Source: Henricia sp. BOLD:AAB3569
Taxonomy: Eukaryota; Echinodermata; Asteroidea; Spinulosida; Echinasteridae
Assembly: GCA_037783545.1 (NCBI GenBank)
Contig: JBBELK010000975.1
Span: 72,001-136,000, forward strand
Direction: 5' to 3'
DNA: 64,000 bases
A program made the position numbers and the translations under genes. The notes below the pieces were generated by a model. It was not told the origin of the DNA and did no database searches. It saw only the letters and a program-made list of their open reading frames with translations. Shown one piece after another: positions 47,781 to 59,206 of this stretch (positions are counted from its first letter, which is position 1; each line of letters starts with the position of its first letter).

Positions 47781-48764
47781 ATGTGAAATGTGTCAGGACA
47801 GTGATCACAATTTGGACATTAACAGTACCTGTAGCAGTATAATTGTGCATTTCTTTGTTTCCCACTTTGCTATTGGGCATTGTGTACAATGTACATGCAG
47901 TCCTGAGATGTAGTTCAGGGGTGTAGGCTGGTTTGGTCCTGTACGTGGGGGAGGGTTGGGTGATTTTCATGAAAGCGGAACTCTAACTCCTGACAAGCCG
48001 AAGTCGTCAAGTTGGGTGGTCGATGTTTCAGGCCTTCGTATCCGACAACAGCAGAGATCCGTCACTTGTAGGTATCATGGAAAAAAAAAAATGCAAAACG
48101 GAACTCCCCCTCCCTCTCCCCCAACATCGCCCCCAACACACCCCCCCCCCCCCCCCCCAACACCTCCCCCCCCCCCCCCCCCAGCCTATGCCCCTGCAGT
48201 TAGGCACTTTCAAATTGTTCCAGATTTTCTGGCTTTTTTACTTCCTGTTTTGAGTGTTAAGGAAAAGCCTGTGTACATGTTGTACATGTGTAGAATCAAC
48301 AATGTGGAATCTACAAAGTTTTTTTTTTTTATTATACACTTACTGTAGTGATTTTCAATCATATACATGTAGTGAACAAAGAGATCAATACATGTACATG
48401 TATCTTGCATTTTAGTGCAAGTGATGTCTTGTCAAGCGGAATCTTGTTAAATGAACATCAATTGTATTCTTTACTTCATTAGAGTTCAATTTCTGAAAAA
48501 AAAAGATTTTTTTTACTTTTCAAAATTGCCCTGATCATCACACAGTTGTTTGGATTTGGTCGTGTACAGGCTGACACTGGCATGTGCAACTGATGATCAG
48601 TAGAACAGACAAGTAAACTAATTGTTTATGTAACAATGGTTTCATACACATAAAATGTGAAATCGAAGAATGGTAGACAGTGGTCATACCAGTAAGAATT
48701 GAACAGGCTAGTGGAATACTTTAATATATACCAGTAGCATGTTCGAAGTCTGCATATATTCTTT
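47781..48764. other. PWWP2 3' flank with C-rich microsatellites
   Basis: Presumed 3' UTR and intergenic DNA. C-rich runs at 48141-48181 create artificial proline frames. No further gene was recognised. A possible late AATAAA lies at 49181-49186, beyond a SINE. Confidence 0.4.
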
Positions 48765-49040
48765 GTGCTTTTCAGCTATCAGGGACCACCTCGACTTTGG
48801 ATAGGCATGTGGTGCTCTCAGCAGCCAAGCCAGAGACACCAGAGAGAATCCCCTTCTCTTTGCGAATGGATGCTCTGGGATCTTTTAAGTGCATTACACA
48901 GCACACATCCCATCCAAAAGATGGAGCAATTGGGGTCAAGTGCCTTGCTCAATGGTGAAAGTACCTCGAGTGGATTCGAACCTATGTCAGGGTGTTTTCA
49001 CCTGCAGTTTGCGAGTCGGTGATCTATACTGCTTAGCCAT
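48765..49040 (-). mobile_element. tRNA-derived SINE, minus strand, diverged
   Basis: Reading the minus strand, B-box GGTTCGAATCCACT, CTTGAGCAAGGCACTT and the GATCCCAGAGCATCC core appear in the order seen in the SINE at 35717-36050. The tail is not clear. Confidence 0.75.
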
Positions 49041-49265
49041 GGTTGTTATTTCGTTCATATGGACGGCCCCATACTAGGAAAATTGTACATGTAAGTGCAA
49101 GTTTTTCCTTTTCATTAATTTTCCGGTAATGATGTCTTCTGTCCAATATTTCACATTGAACCATTTGATATTCTGGCCAAAATAAAAAGGCTTCATTTTC
49201 TGGTACATGCAGGGATGTGATTGTTCTGGGTTTTCCTGGAACTTTCTTCTGTCTTATTGGCTTGC

Positions 49266-49607
49266 GATAAATAATAATAATAATAATGGTAAATACTTAT
49301 ATAGCGCACATGTCCGCCCCACGGAGATGCTCCTGGCGCTGTTGCCATTATTACTGCTGCCATCAGGAAATCACCAGAACCATTTTGGTTCAACTAGGTG
49401 GCAACCTGGCCAAGGCGCACAGCCCTATCAGCAGTTAGACTGTGGCATTTCCCCTAACGGCTCCCCATATATCGCTTGGGTTGACGAGGCAATTGAGATT
49501 AAGTGTCTTGCCCACGGACACAAACACGTTGGCACAAGTGGGGCTCGAACCCATAAACCTTTGATCACGAGCACGAGCACGTATACCCACTAGACCACAC
49601 ATGCTCC
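49266..49607 (-). mobile_element. tRNA-derived SINE, minus strand, with (ATT)n tail
   Basis: On the minus strand the head GTGTGGTCTAGTGGGTATAC (A-box region) and GGGTTCGAGCCCC (B box) are followed by GGCAAGACACTT. The element ends in GCGCTATATAAG and a triplet tail (plus strand 49266-49288). Confidence 0.85.
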
Positions 49608-50151
49608 CCAAAAAAGAAGACTTCCATGAAATACCAGAATAGATAACACCCCTGTACATGTCAACTTGAGGCATGGGAAATAAGGTGCAAAGCTGTGTTA
49701 TAGAATCTACTACACTCCTGACCAGAAACTGGAGCCTTCTTTGGAAACTTGTGAAATTTATTTTTATTAATTTTTGTCTTTTAAAATTGTCTTAAGTGCA
49801 CAAATGATCTTGTGTTATCACATGTGTAGAAACCATAACCTGACAGTGTTTACAGCTCCAGGGGCGCCATTGACAATTGGATGCCATCCGTGACTAGAAT
49901 TCCAAGTAAAACGGGGTATTTTCTTTACGATTGGGCACTGTACTTAAGGTATCAAAAGCTCAGAAAAACTAAAAAAAGGTACTTTAAAATAAAATCCCCC
50001 AAATACGTAAATACATGTAGTGTCTTTGAGAGGACTTGGGATGATAAAATGTTTTATTTTGGATCAATTGGTTTCGCCTGCATGGCTTCAAAATGGGCAG
50101 AAAATTACACTGTTCTGATGTGTGGAATACACCAGTGCATTTTTGTACTTG

Positions 50152-50731
50152 TTAAAGATAGTATACATGATTGGTAAACTGTTACAAATAGATTTATTCC
50201 CCTGTGTGATTGAAGATATGCATGTTTAAAACCAACCTGAGCAAAAACCAGCTCCGTACTTCGTCTAACATTTGAGAAAACAGTCAAAAAAGGGTTTGCA
50301 GTCATTTCGCCCCAAAACCACGAAATGGCACATAAGCGAAACGGTTTTGGGGCGAATTAAATTTTCGTCTCATGAGACGAAAACTAATTGTTTTACTCAT
50401 TTCTCAAAGAAAACCACTTAGCCCTTAACCACGGCCTGTGCACGAAGTGGTTTTGGGGCGAAGTGGAATTGGGGCGATGTACATGTAGTGTTTGGACGAA
50501 GTAATTCGGGGCGAAGTAGTTTGGGGCGAAATGGTTTTGGGGCGAATTGAATTTTCGTCTCATGAGACGAAAATTAATTGTTTTACTCATTTCTCAAAGA
50601 CTATAGCACTTCAGACAAAACAATTTCAGGGGAAGTTTTCTACGGTCATCGTGTTTATATTGTGTAAGTTGGGCGTAAATCTGTGAATATTTCTGAATTT
50701 CGAGATTACCAATGATGTATACTGCCTTTAA
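50152..50731. mobile_element. TTAA-flanked MITE family B, copy 2, internally expanded
   Basis: Ends TTAAAGATAGTATACATGAT and ATGATGTATACTGCCTTTAA match copy 1 at 25994-26309. This copy is longer because a ~70-bp segment with the TCTCATGAGA palindrome and TTGTTTTACTCATTTCTCAA is present twice (near 50335 and 50535), separated by GGGGCGAA-rich repeats. Confidence 0.87.
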
Positions 50732-51012
50732 GGGGTGCATTTTTGGAGTGTAGAAATTATGTGTTTAGTGTAGTTTTTTAAAAACCTCTGGTCGCGCATG
50801 GCAACAACTTGTCAATGTGCAATGGCTCCCTTGGGTTACAACTTGTACTTTTTAACAGTGTAGCCATGATATAGTATTCTCTAGTCATAATACAACATTA
50901 TGCTTATATATGAACAAAGACAATGCAGGTTCGGAGTGGTTACTTGGTTTTGTATAATAATTTTGTTGTTCCTGATGAGGAAATGTGATTTAGCTGTGGG
51001 GAAGAATGAATA

Positions 51013-51142
51013 TTAAAGGCAGAGGCTCGTCAGCAATGCGCGTGTGCCAAATTCATGCCATGAAATACGCAGCTCCATAGCAAAGGCATGGAGCTGTGTA
51101 TTTCGTGGCACGTGTGCATTGCTGACGAGCCTCTGCCTTTAA
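51013..51142. mobile_element. TTAA-flanked palindromic MITE
   Basis: TTAA at 51013-51016 and 51139-51142 flanks arms AGGCAGAGGCTCGTCAGCAA and TTGCTGACGAGCCTCTGCCT. The whole 130 bp folds on itself. A half copy lies at 27748-27812. TTAA duplication suggests piggyBac-type mobilisation. Confidence 0.9.
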
Positions 51143-51223
51143 TTGGGGTTTATTTTGCCTAAAGTTATTCAATGTAACTTGGGTAGCCTTGTATATTGAG
51201 TGCTTCCCTGAGACACTATGAGG

Positions 51224-51350
51224 AAAAACTTCATAGCATGCTTGGATGGAACTCAAACGACTACTCAACACTGACAAGCTCGGTAGTTGAGTGGTTAGTA
51301 TGCAGGAAGTCATTGGTTCGAGTCCCATGCAAGCACACTATGAAGTTTTT
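51224..51350. mobile_element. Palindrome made of two inverted tRNA-like heads
   Basis: The right half contains GGTAGTTGAGTGGTTAGTAT and GGTTCGAGTCCCATGC, a D-arm/B-box-like pair. The left half is its diverged inverted copy (GCATGCTTGGATGGAACTCA). Outer arms AAAACTTCATAG and CTATGAAGTTTT pair. It is probably two SINE heads joined tail to tail. Confidence 0.65.
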
Positions 51351-51506
51351 GTCATACATGTAACTTTCTACTGCTATCTAAGATATTCCAGAGGCATCGG
51401 CATCAATAATGGGAAAATAATCAATTTAGGTGTATCTGATATAGATTGTAATCGTGTACAGGGCGTCTATAGAGGGCGTGTTTGCGTTCGGGTCTTCTCG
51501 TGGCTT

Positions 51507-51695
51507 AAGCCCGCCGCACACCTTTGCGATTTACCGGCCCATCGGACACCGGACCATCAGATCCGGAGAAATCAAACAAGTTTGATTTGCAACGGTCCAT
51601 GGTGTACGGTCAGACCGGCCTGAATTGTTTGAGCGCACACCTTTCCGGTAAGTGATCCGATGATCGGGTAAATCGCAAAGGTGTGCGGCGGGCTT
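51507..51695. mobile_element. Palindromic MITE upstream of the 56-bp array
   Basis: AAGCCCGCCGCACACCTTTG and CAAAGGTGTGCGGCGGGCTT are exact complements. A weaker match (TTGCGTTCGGGT / AGCGAACGCACC) extends the foldback on both sides to about 51485-51742. Confidence 0.85.
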
Positions 51696-51822
51696 TATTT
51701 GAACGTTTTCTCGGAAAGACACGATGAAGCTAAGCGAACGCACCCAAAGGAAACTCTCACACGGTCAGAGAGCGCAGCGCCCTCTGTTGAAACCATGTTT
51801 CTCATTTTAGCGTGGACACAGA

Positions 51823-54490
51823 AATATTACTGCAGCGTTTGAGGTGGATTTCAGGGAGACCAATAGGCTTTACGCACAAATATTACTGCAGCGTTTGAGG
51901 TGCATGGTTTTCAGGCAGACCAATATACTTTATAAAAAAAACATTACTGCAGCGTTTGAGGTGGATTTCAGGGAGACCAATAAGCTTTACGCAGAAAAAT
52001 TACTGCAGCGTTTGAGGTGGATTTCGCGCTGACCAGTGTACTTTATACAGAAAAATTACTGCAGCGTTTGAGGTGGTTTTCGCGCTGACCAGTGTACTTT
52101 ATACAGAAAAAAAATTACTGCAACGTTTGAGGTGGATTTCACGCTGACCAGTGTACTTTATACAGAAATATTACTGCAGCGTTGGAGGTGGTTTTCAGGC
52201 AGACCAATATGCTTCACGCAGAAATATTACTGCAGCGTTTGAGGTGGTTTTCAGGGAGACCAATAGGCTTTACGCAGAAAAATTACTGCAGCGTTTGAGG
52301 TGGATTTCGCGCTGACCAGTGTACTTTATACAGAAATATTACTGCAGCGTTTGAGGTGGTTTTGAGGCAGACCAATATGCTTCAGGCAGAAATATTACTG
52401 CAGCGTTTGAGGTGGTTTTTAGGCAGACCAATATACTTTATACAGAAAAAAATTACTGCAACGTTTGAGGTGGATTTCACGCTGACCAGTGTACTTTATA
52501 CAGAAATATTACTGCAGCGTTTGAGGTGGTTTTCAGGCAGACCAATATGCTTCACGCAGAAATATTACTGCAGCGTTTGAGGTGGTTTTCAGGGAGACCA
52601 ATAGGCTTTACGCAGAAAAATTACTGCAGCGTTTGAGGTGGATTTCGCGCTGACCAGTGTACTTTATACAGAAATATTACTGCAGCGTTTGAGGTGGTTT
52701 TGAGGCAGACCAATATGCTTCAGGCAGAAATATTACTGCAGCGTTTGAGGTGGTTTTTAGGCAGACCAATATACTTTATACAGAAAAAAATTACTGCAAC
52801 GTTTGAGGTGGATTTCACGCTGACCAGTGTACTTTATACAGAAATATTACTGCAGCGTTTGAGGTGGTTTTCAGGGAGACCAATAGGCTTTACGCACAAA
52901 TATTACTGCAGCGTTTGAGGTGCATGGTTTTCAGGCAGACCAATATACTTTATAAAAAAAACATTACTGCAGCGTTTGAGGTGGATTTCAGGGAGACCAA
53001 TAAGCTTTACGCAGAAAAATTACTGCAGCGTTTGAGGTGGATTTCGCGCTGACCAGTGTACTTTATACAGAAAAATTACTGCAGCGTTTGAGGTGGTTTT
53101 CGCGCTGACCAGTGTACTTTATACAGAAATATTACTGCAGCGTTTGAGGTGGTTTTCAGGCAGACCAGTGTACTTTATACAGAAATATTACTGCAGCGTT
53201 TGAGGTGGTTTTCGCGCTGACCAGTGTACTTTATACAGAAATATTACTGCAGCGTTTGAGGTGGTTTTCGCGCTGACCAGTGTACTTTATACAGAAATAT
53301 TACTGCAGCGTTTGAGGTGGTTTTCGCGCTGACCAGTGTACTTTATACAGAAATATTACTGCAGCGTTTGAGGTGGTTTTCAGGCAGACCAATATATGCT
53401 TCACGCAGAAATATTACTGCAGCGTTTGAGGTGGTTTTCAGGCAGACCAGTGTACTTTATACAGAAAGAAATTACTGCAAAGTTTGAGGTGGATTTCACT
53501 CTGACCAGTGTACTTTATACAGAAATATTACTGCAGCGTTTGAGGTGGATTTCGCGCCGACCGGTGTACTTTATACAGAAATATTACTGCAGCGTTTGAG
53601 GTGGATTTCGCGCTGACCAGTGTACTTTATACAGAAATATTACTGCAGCGTTTGAGGTGGTTTTCAGGCAGACCAATGTGCTTCACGCAGAAATATTACT
53701 GCAGCGTTTGAGGTGGTTTTTAGGCAGACCAATATACTTTATACAGAAAGAAATTACTGCAACGTTTGAGGTGGATTTCACTCTGACCAGTGTACTTTAT
53801 ACAGAAATATTACTGCAGCGTTTGAGGTGGTTTTCAGGCAGACCAGTGTACTTTATACAGAAATATTACTGCAGCGTTTGAGGTGCATTTCGCGCTGACC
53901 AGTGTACTTTATACAGAAATATTACTGCAGCGTTTGAGGTGGTTTTCAGGAAGACCAATAGGCTTTACGCACAAATATTAATTACTGCAGCGTTTGAGGT
54001 GGTTTTCAGGCAGACCAATATACTTTATAAAAAAAACATTACTGCAGCGTTTGAGGTGGATTTCAGGGAGACCAAAATAGGCTTTACGCAGAAAAATTAC
54101 TGCAGCGTTTGAGGTGGATTTCGCGCTGACCAGTGTACTTTATACAGAAAAATTACTGCACCGTTTGAGGTGGTTTTCAGGGAGACCAACAGGCTTTATG
54201 CAGAAATATTACTGCAGCGTTTGAGGTGGATTTCGCGCTGACCAGTGCACTTTATACAGAAATATTACTGCAGCGTTTGAGGTGGTTTTCAGGCAGACCA
54301 ATGTGCTTCACGCAGAAATATTACTGCAGCGTTTGAGGTGGTTTTTAGGCAGACCAATATACTTTATACATAAAGAAATTACTGCAACGTTTGAGGTGGA
54401 TTTTACTCTGACCAGTGTACTTTATACAGAAATATTACTGCAGCGTTTGAGGTGGATTTCGCGCCGACCGGTGTACTTTATACAGAAATA
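51823..54490. repeat. 56-bp minisatellite array, about 48 units
   Basis: The unit core is ATTACTGCAGCGTTTGAGGT. It is followed by either a CAGGCAGACCAATATGCTTC type, a CGCGCTGACCAGTGTACTTT type or an AGGGAGACCAATAGGCTTTA type. The types are mixed and blocks recur at offsets of about 338 bp (six units) and 1020 bp. Frames of 60-87 codons are repeat artefacts. After a SINE insertion two more units appear at about 54843-54935. Confidence 0.95.
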
Positions 54491-54838
54491 TTATTATTAT
54501 TATTATTATTATTTTCTGGTATTCATACCAAGGATTCCTCAATAGTGCTCATTTGCACTGTCACTCGCAAGCGTGAGGAAACCCATGAAGAATTATAATT
54601 AGAATTATATAAATGGCCAGAGACACCGGGGATGATCCCCCTTGCTCTTTACGAAAGAATGCTCTGGGATTTTTAGAGTGCGTTTCCATTACCTAACACA
54701 CTGGACCAACGGCTTTACATCCCTTCCGAAGGATGGAGCAAGTGTGGTTGAGTGCCTTGCCCAAGGGCACAGGTACCATAGCCGTGGGGAGGTTCGAACC
54801 TGCAACCCCAAGTTTTCACCTATGATTGCGAATGACCT
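54491..54838 (-). mobile_element. tRNA-derived SINE inserted into the 56-bp array
   Basis: On the minus strand: B box GGTTCGAACCTCCCC, CCTTGGGCAAGGCACTCAAC, a core shared with 35717-36050 (AAAAATCCCAGAGCATTC) and a triplet tail that is the plus-strand ATT run at 54491-54514. It separates the main array from its last two units. Confidence 0.88.
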
Positions 54839-54842
54839 AAAC

Positions 54843-54935
54843 ACTGCAGCGTTTGAGGTGGATTTCGCGCCGACCGGTGTACTTTATACAGAAATATTAC
54901 TGCAGCGTTTGAGGTTGAATTCAGGCAGACCAGGG
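54843..54935. repeat. Residual units of the 56-bp array beyond the SINE
   Basis: Two units (ACTGCAGCGTTTGAGGTGG) continue the array right of the SINE. The repeat then fades into unique sequence. Confidence 0.9.
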
Positions 54936-56252
54936 AACTTTATTGGCCCAACGCAACAAAGACGGAGACCCACTAAGATACAGTTGAAATTCATTCATTG
55001 GACTGCCACAACCAAGAGGGCTCCTGGAATCATTCATAATGCCCTGGCACTATAATAGTCCAGTCAATCTAAGCATTTTTTTGGCTCAACCCACCACTAA
55101 TTGCAACAGAATTTTTTCAACTGGTATGCATTTTAGTAAAGTCTCCTAAACATCATACTAAAAGTCTACCTAAATATATTTGGTGGAAAGGTGTCAAATT
55201 TGCATAATATGCAAATTACCTGCCGCCATTAGGAAAAATTACATTTTTCACTGTAACTTTATATGTAGGTACCCAATCAAAGCAAGCGTCTAAACCTATG
55301 TTCGCATGGTCACAGTACACGATAAACATGTTTCTGAATTGATAGTGTGAACACAAATATGCAAATTATGCAAATTAGCGGCCACCATTAGGGAAAACAA
55401 ATTTACACTGTATTTTCGTACGCAAGTATCTACTCAAAACGATTTACATGTATTTGTGTAATGTACCCATGATTCTATGGCCAGAGAACATAAACACGTT
55501 TCTCAATTCATATGGTTAAGATAAATATGCAAATTATGCAAATTAGGTACCGAAATTGTTAAAAAAGTGTTTTTCACCAAAAAATATCTAAACCCTGCTT
55601 TTCCTGGTCAGGAAAATTAAGATAAGCACACTTCTACAATAATCCATTTTATGACTGTTTGGTAAAATACATAATTCACAGTCGTACGCTTTGGTAGCGA
55701 CCTGAACCATTCCCACAGCGCATGAAAAGGTAACTTTCAACCAATGAAAAGCCAAGAGGGGACAAATGTATCTGTCTGGCGCAACAGTTGTGTCAACCCA
55801 CCGCCCACCATCACCCCTTCTCCGCCTTTGATAATAATTTATGTAAATATTCTCGTGTGGTTTTTAATTCAATTTGATTGGTAATGTATGGCAGAAATTT
55901 GCATAGAAGAGACGGACAGTGCCTAAATTATAAATAGTCTTTGTAAAACGTTCAAGCAGTGGAAAGGCATACTGTTGATGAACGAGAGTTTACTATAAAT
56001 GCCTGATTTAAGTAACTGAGGCATTATTCAATGTTAAATTTAATGTTTTGCAAACACAATCTGATAAGGGCTAGCATTCCAACCATATGTGCCAGCGGTG
56101 TATAGACTGTATCGAATAGCCGCCATCTTGTAGGGCAGTTTCTTTGTTCATTGAGGACATGCGTGGTTGCACGTACTATGCTTAAATTGTTGAACAGTTT
56201 AAATAACAAAAGGTGCCCCACAAGATGGTAGCTATTCGATACGGTCTACACC

Positions 56253-56454
56253 CAGCACGATATGTGGCAAAGGAACCTCCCCCAACGCCCCTATACCTAA
56301 ACACTCTTTCCTTTTGTTAACGCACCATCCCCAAACCCACCCCCACCCCCCTAAAGGCTGAAAGGAATTCTGTTGAAATTCCTTGGATGTTTGAGACACA
56401 ATGGGGGAACAATGGAAGAGGGAGTGAGGGCACCCAATGCCACATATTGTGCTG
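56253..56454. mobile_element. MITE family C, copy 2, inside the foldback element
   Basis: Ends CAGCACGATATGTGGCAAAG and GCCACATATTGTGCTG. Relative to the copy at 42130 the interior is inverted (ATTCCTTGGATGTTTGAGAC). Confidence 0.87.
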
Positions 56455-56615
56455 CATATACAGCGGTGGACCTGAATAGGGTGGAAAACATCCCCAGCAC
56501 TGTAGGCAGGCGTGCTGAAACACAACTTCTGGGGCGTTTTCTTGAGGCCAGCATGTCCTTTTTGTAAAAAATATGCACGCTTGTACCAAGCGTGCCAAGC
56601 ACTTGAGGTAAGCTA

Positions 56616-56822
56616 CAGTACGATATGTGACAGAGGACAACTCCCCCTTCCATTTTCCCCATTAGGTCTCAAACATCCAAGGGAGTTTAAATAAATTTCA
56701 GGTTTTAAAGGGGGTGGCGCGGGGTGGTGGTGGGTGTTGGTACGCTAACCAAATGGAAGAGTGTGTTGAGGTATAGGGGCGGAAGGGGGGAGTGGTCCCT
56801 TTGTCACATATCGTACTTACTG
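56616..56822. mobile_element. MITE family C, copy 3, inside the foldback element
   Basis: Ends CAGTACGATATGTGACAGAG and TTTGTCACATATCGTACTTA. It has the internal GTTGAGGTATAGGGGCGGAA and AACATCCAAGGGAG words of the family. Confidence 0.82.
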
Positions 56823-57802
56823 GGTGTAAAGTAATTTTTTTCTGTGGCAAGGATGCCAAGGGCTTTGTTTGTGGCAAGCGTTCAAGTACCTTTTGGGGCA
56901 AGCGTGCCCTCTTTTGTGACAAATATGCAAGGACTTTTGTGGCAGGATTACCGAACATTTTTTGACAAGATGCTTCTGTGGTAAATAAGCCAAGGGCTTT
57001 GTTTGTGGAAAGAGTCTCATTTACTCTTGGGGCAAGCGTGCCCTCAGTGTGGCAAGCGTGCCAAGTACTTTTGAAGCAAGCGTGCATGCCTTCTTTTGTG
57101 GCGAATATGTCAAGGACTTTGTGGCAAGTGTCCCAATTACTTTGTGCCAAATGTGCAAAGGACTTTGCAGCAAGTGTGCCAGGTACTTTATCCCTTTGTC
57201 ACATATCGTGCTGGGTGTAAAGTTATTTTTTCTGTGGCAAGGATCGAAGGGCTTTGTTTGTGGCAAGCGTCCAAGTACCTTTTGGGGCAAGCGTGCCCTC
57301 TTTTGTGACAAATATGCAAGGACCTTTGTGGCAGGAATACCGAACAATTTTTGACAAGATGCTTCTGTGGTAAATAAGCCAAGGGCTTTGTTTGTGGAAA
57401 GAGTACCATTTACTCTTGGGGCAAGCGTGCCTTCAGTGTGGCAAGCGTGCCAAGTACTTTTGAAGCAAGCGTGCCAGGTACTTTGCGGCAAGTGTGCCAG
57501 GTACTTTGCGGCAAGTGTGTCAGTTACTTTGTGGCAAGTGTGCCAAGTACTTTTGGCAAGTGCGCGCCAAGTATTTTGTGGCAAGTGTGCCCTCTCCTTC
57601 TGTGGCAAGTGTGCCAACGACACTGCAGGCATGCGTGCCCGTTGAACACTTTGCGGACATGTTTTCTGTTGCCGAAAATTAGTGCGCGCCAAGTATTTTG
57701 TGGCAAGTGTGCCCTCTCCTTCTGTGGCAAGTGTGCCAACGACACTGCAGGCATGCGTGCCCGTTTAACACTTTGCGGACATGTTTTCTGTTGCCGAAAA
57801 TT
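56823..57802. repeat. Degenerate 23-bp repeat field with larger duplications
   Basis: The approximate unit is GGCAAGTGTGCCAAGTACTTTGT, each with the inverted repeat TGGCAAGYGTGCCA. Two ~380-bp blocks (about 56817-57190 and 57206-57480) are tandem copies at an offset of about 389 bp. The second block starts after a right-end fragment of MITE family C (57191-57213). Near the end a 122-bp segment starting GCGCGCCAAGTATTTTGTGG is duplicated (57562 and 57684). Confidence 0.85.
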
Positions 57803-58667
57803 AATCCAACAACCAACACATGGTATTTAGGCAAGCTTCAGTGCAAGGCCGAGGCTAGAGCTGTCGGCTGACTTCAAGGGGTTGACTGGAGTAAATTTCT
57901 ATTTAATAGACTTATAAAATGACCTTGTTTAATTTCTTATTTTTCTATTAGCAATTTGTATGTCTTTTATATTCATATTTAAATATTTGTTATTCAGGTA
58001 AATGTTATACTGTATTTATATTTTTAAAAATATAATTTGACCCTAAAACCACAAAATGAATTTCATAAATTTGGAATCCGACGTATACGAGTCACTCCAT
58101 GAACATTGGGTTTAATAACTCAATTTTTCTTTTCCTTTTTTTTTGTTACAGTGACGACAGCTAATTTTCATAGTTTGAATATTTGTCAGCTAATTCGCAT
58201 AATTGAAAAAGATGTTACACTTAATTGAAAAAGTTGTTTATCATGTTCTCTGGCCATGGCCATAAAAACGTAATTTACACATGTACATCGCTTTGAACAG
58301 ATACCTATGTACAAAGTTGTATTGTAAAACGGTTTTCCTAATGGTGGCCGCTAATTTGCATAATTTGCATATTTGTGTTCACACTATTAATTCAGAAACA
58401 TGTTTATCGTGTACAGTGACCATGCAAACAGTGGTTTAGACACTTTATGTGCTTTTATTGGGCACCTAGATATAAAGTTACATTGAAAAGTATAATTTTC
58501 CTAATGGCGGCAGGTAATTTGCATATTATGCAAATTTGACACCTTTCCACCAAATATATTTAGGTAGACTTTTAGTATGATGTTTAGGAGACTTTACTAA
58601 AATGCATAGCACTTACAGAAATTCTGTTGCAATTAGTGGTGGGTGAAACCCTAATTTGACTGGACTA

Positions 58668-59206
58668 TAAGGCGCGGAGGTCGTTGTAATCACAGCCTCA
58701 CATACACAAATCTGCCTTTGAAAGACTTGGTCAAGTCTAAATTGTGTCTTTTGCAGCGCCCTCGTGCGGCCCAATTAGTTTTTTCTTCGGATATTTCTTG
58801 AATTTTGCAAACATTACTGCAGCGTTTGAGATTTAACATCGACAGGACGTACATGTAGCTTGCGCAAAAAAGCGACAATTTTCGTATTTCGAGGAGCTCC
58901 GGTTGCCCATTCCTTGACCTGCTGACTCCGGTTTCTGGGTAGGTATGAGTTGAGAAGTTGATAAGAAATATTTTTATTTACTCATCAAGCATCGGTAGGG
59001 CCTAAAATGCAGTTAAAAACCCAAATTTAGGCCTAGAATAAGTCCGAGTTTTAACTCGAAACGGCGAAGGTGGCTACCATGCCATGGCTACGTACATGTA
59101 TCCATGGTGTTTCTTTCTTCATGATGTATCTGATTATTTAGGTAAGCCTACTCAGCCCTAGCTTTATCATGTGGTTATTCGGATGTAGGACCGAGGAAAC
59201 TTGACA
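58668..59206. other. Intergenic sequence with an isolated 56-bp-array fragment
   Basis: ATTACTGCAGCGTTTGAG at 58812-58829 is identical to the core of the 56-bp array, but no tandem copies follow. Otherwise nothing was recognised. Confidence 0.5.

Larger units (their letters stand above)
55056..58667. mobile_element. 3.6-kb foldback element with ~0.5-kb terminal inverted repeats
   Basis: The ends TAGTCCAGTCAA and TTGACTGGACTA are complementary, with TAA on both outer sides (55053-55055 and 58668-58670), compatible with the 3-bp duplication of PIF/Harbinger-type elements. Arms run from 55056 to about 55560 and from about 58130 to 58667 and match in inverted order, for example TAGTAT..TTTAGGAGACTTTACT and GACACCTTTCCACCAAATAT. 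Each arm is made of three ~160-bp subrepeats containing pairs of the octamer ATGCAAAT and a CCGCCATTAGG-like word. The interior (55560-58130) has no transposase frame; it holds two family C MITEs and a 23-bp repeat field. Confidence 0.85.

Noticed and set aside
54642..55055. 137-codon frame
   Set aside because: It runs through the minus-strand SINE, two repeat units and unique sequence; no homology or splice support.
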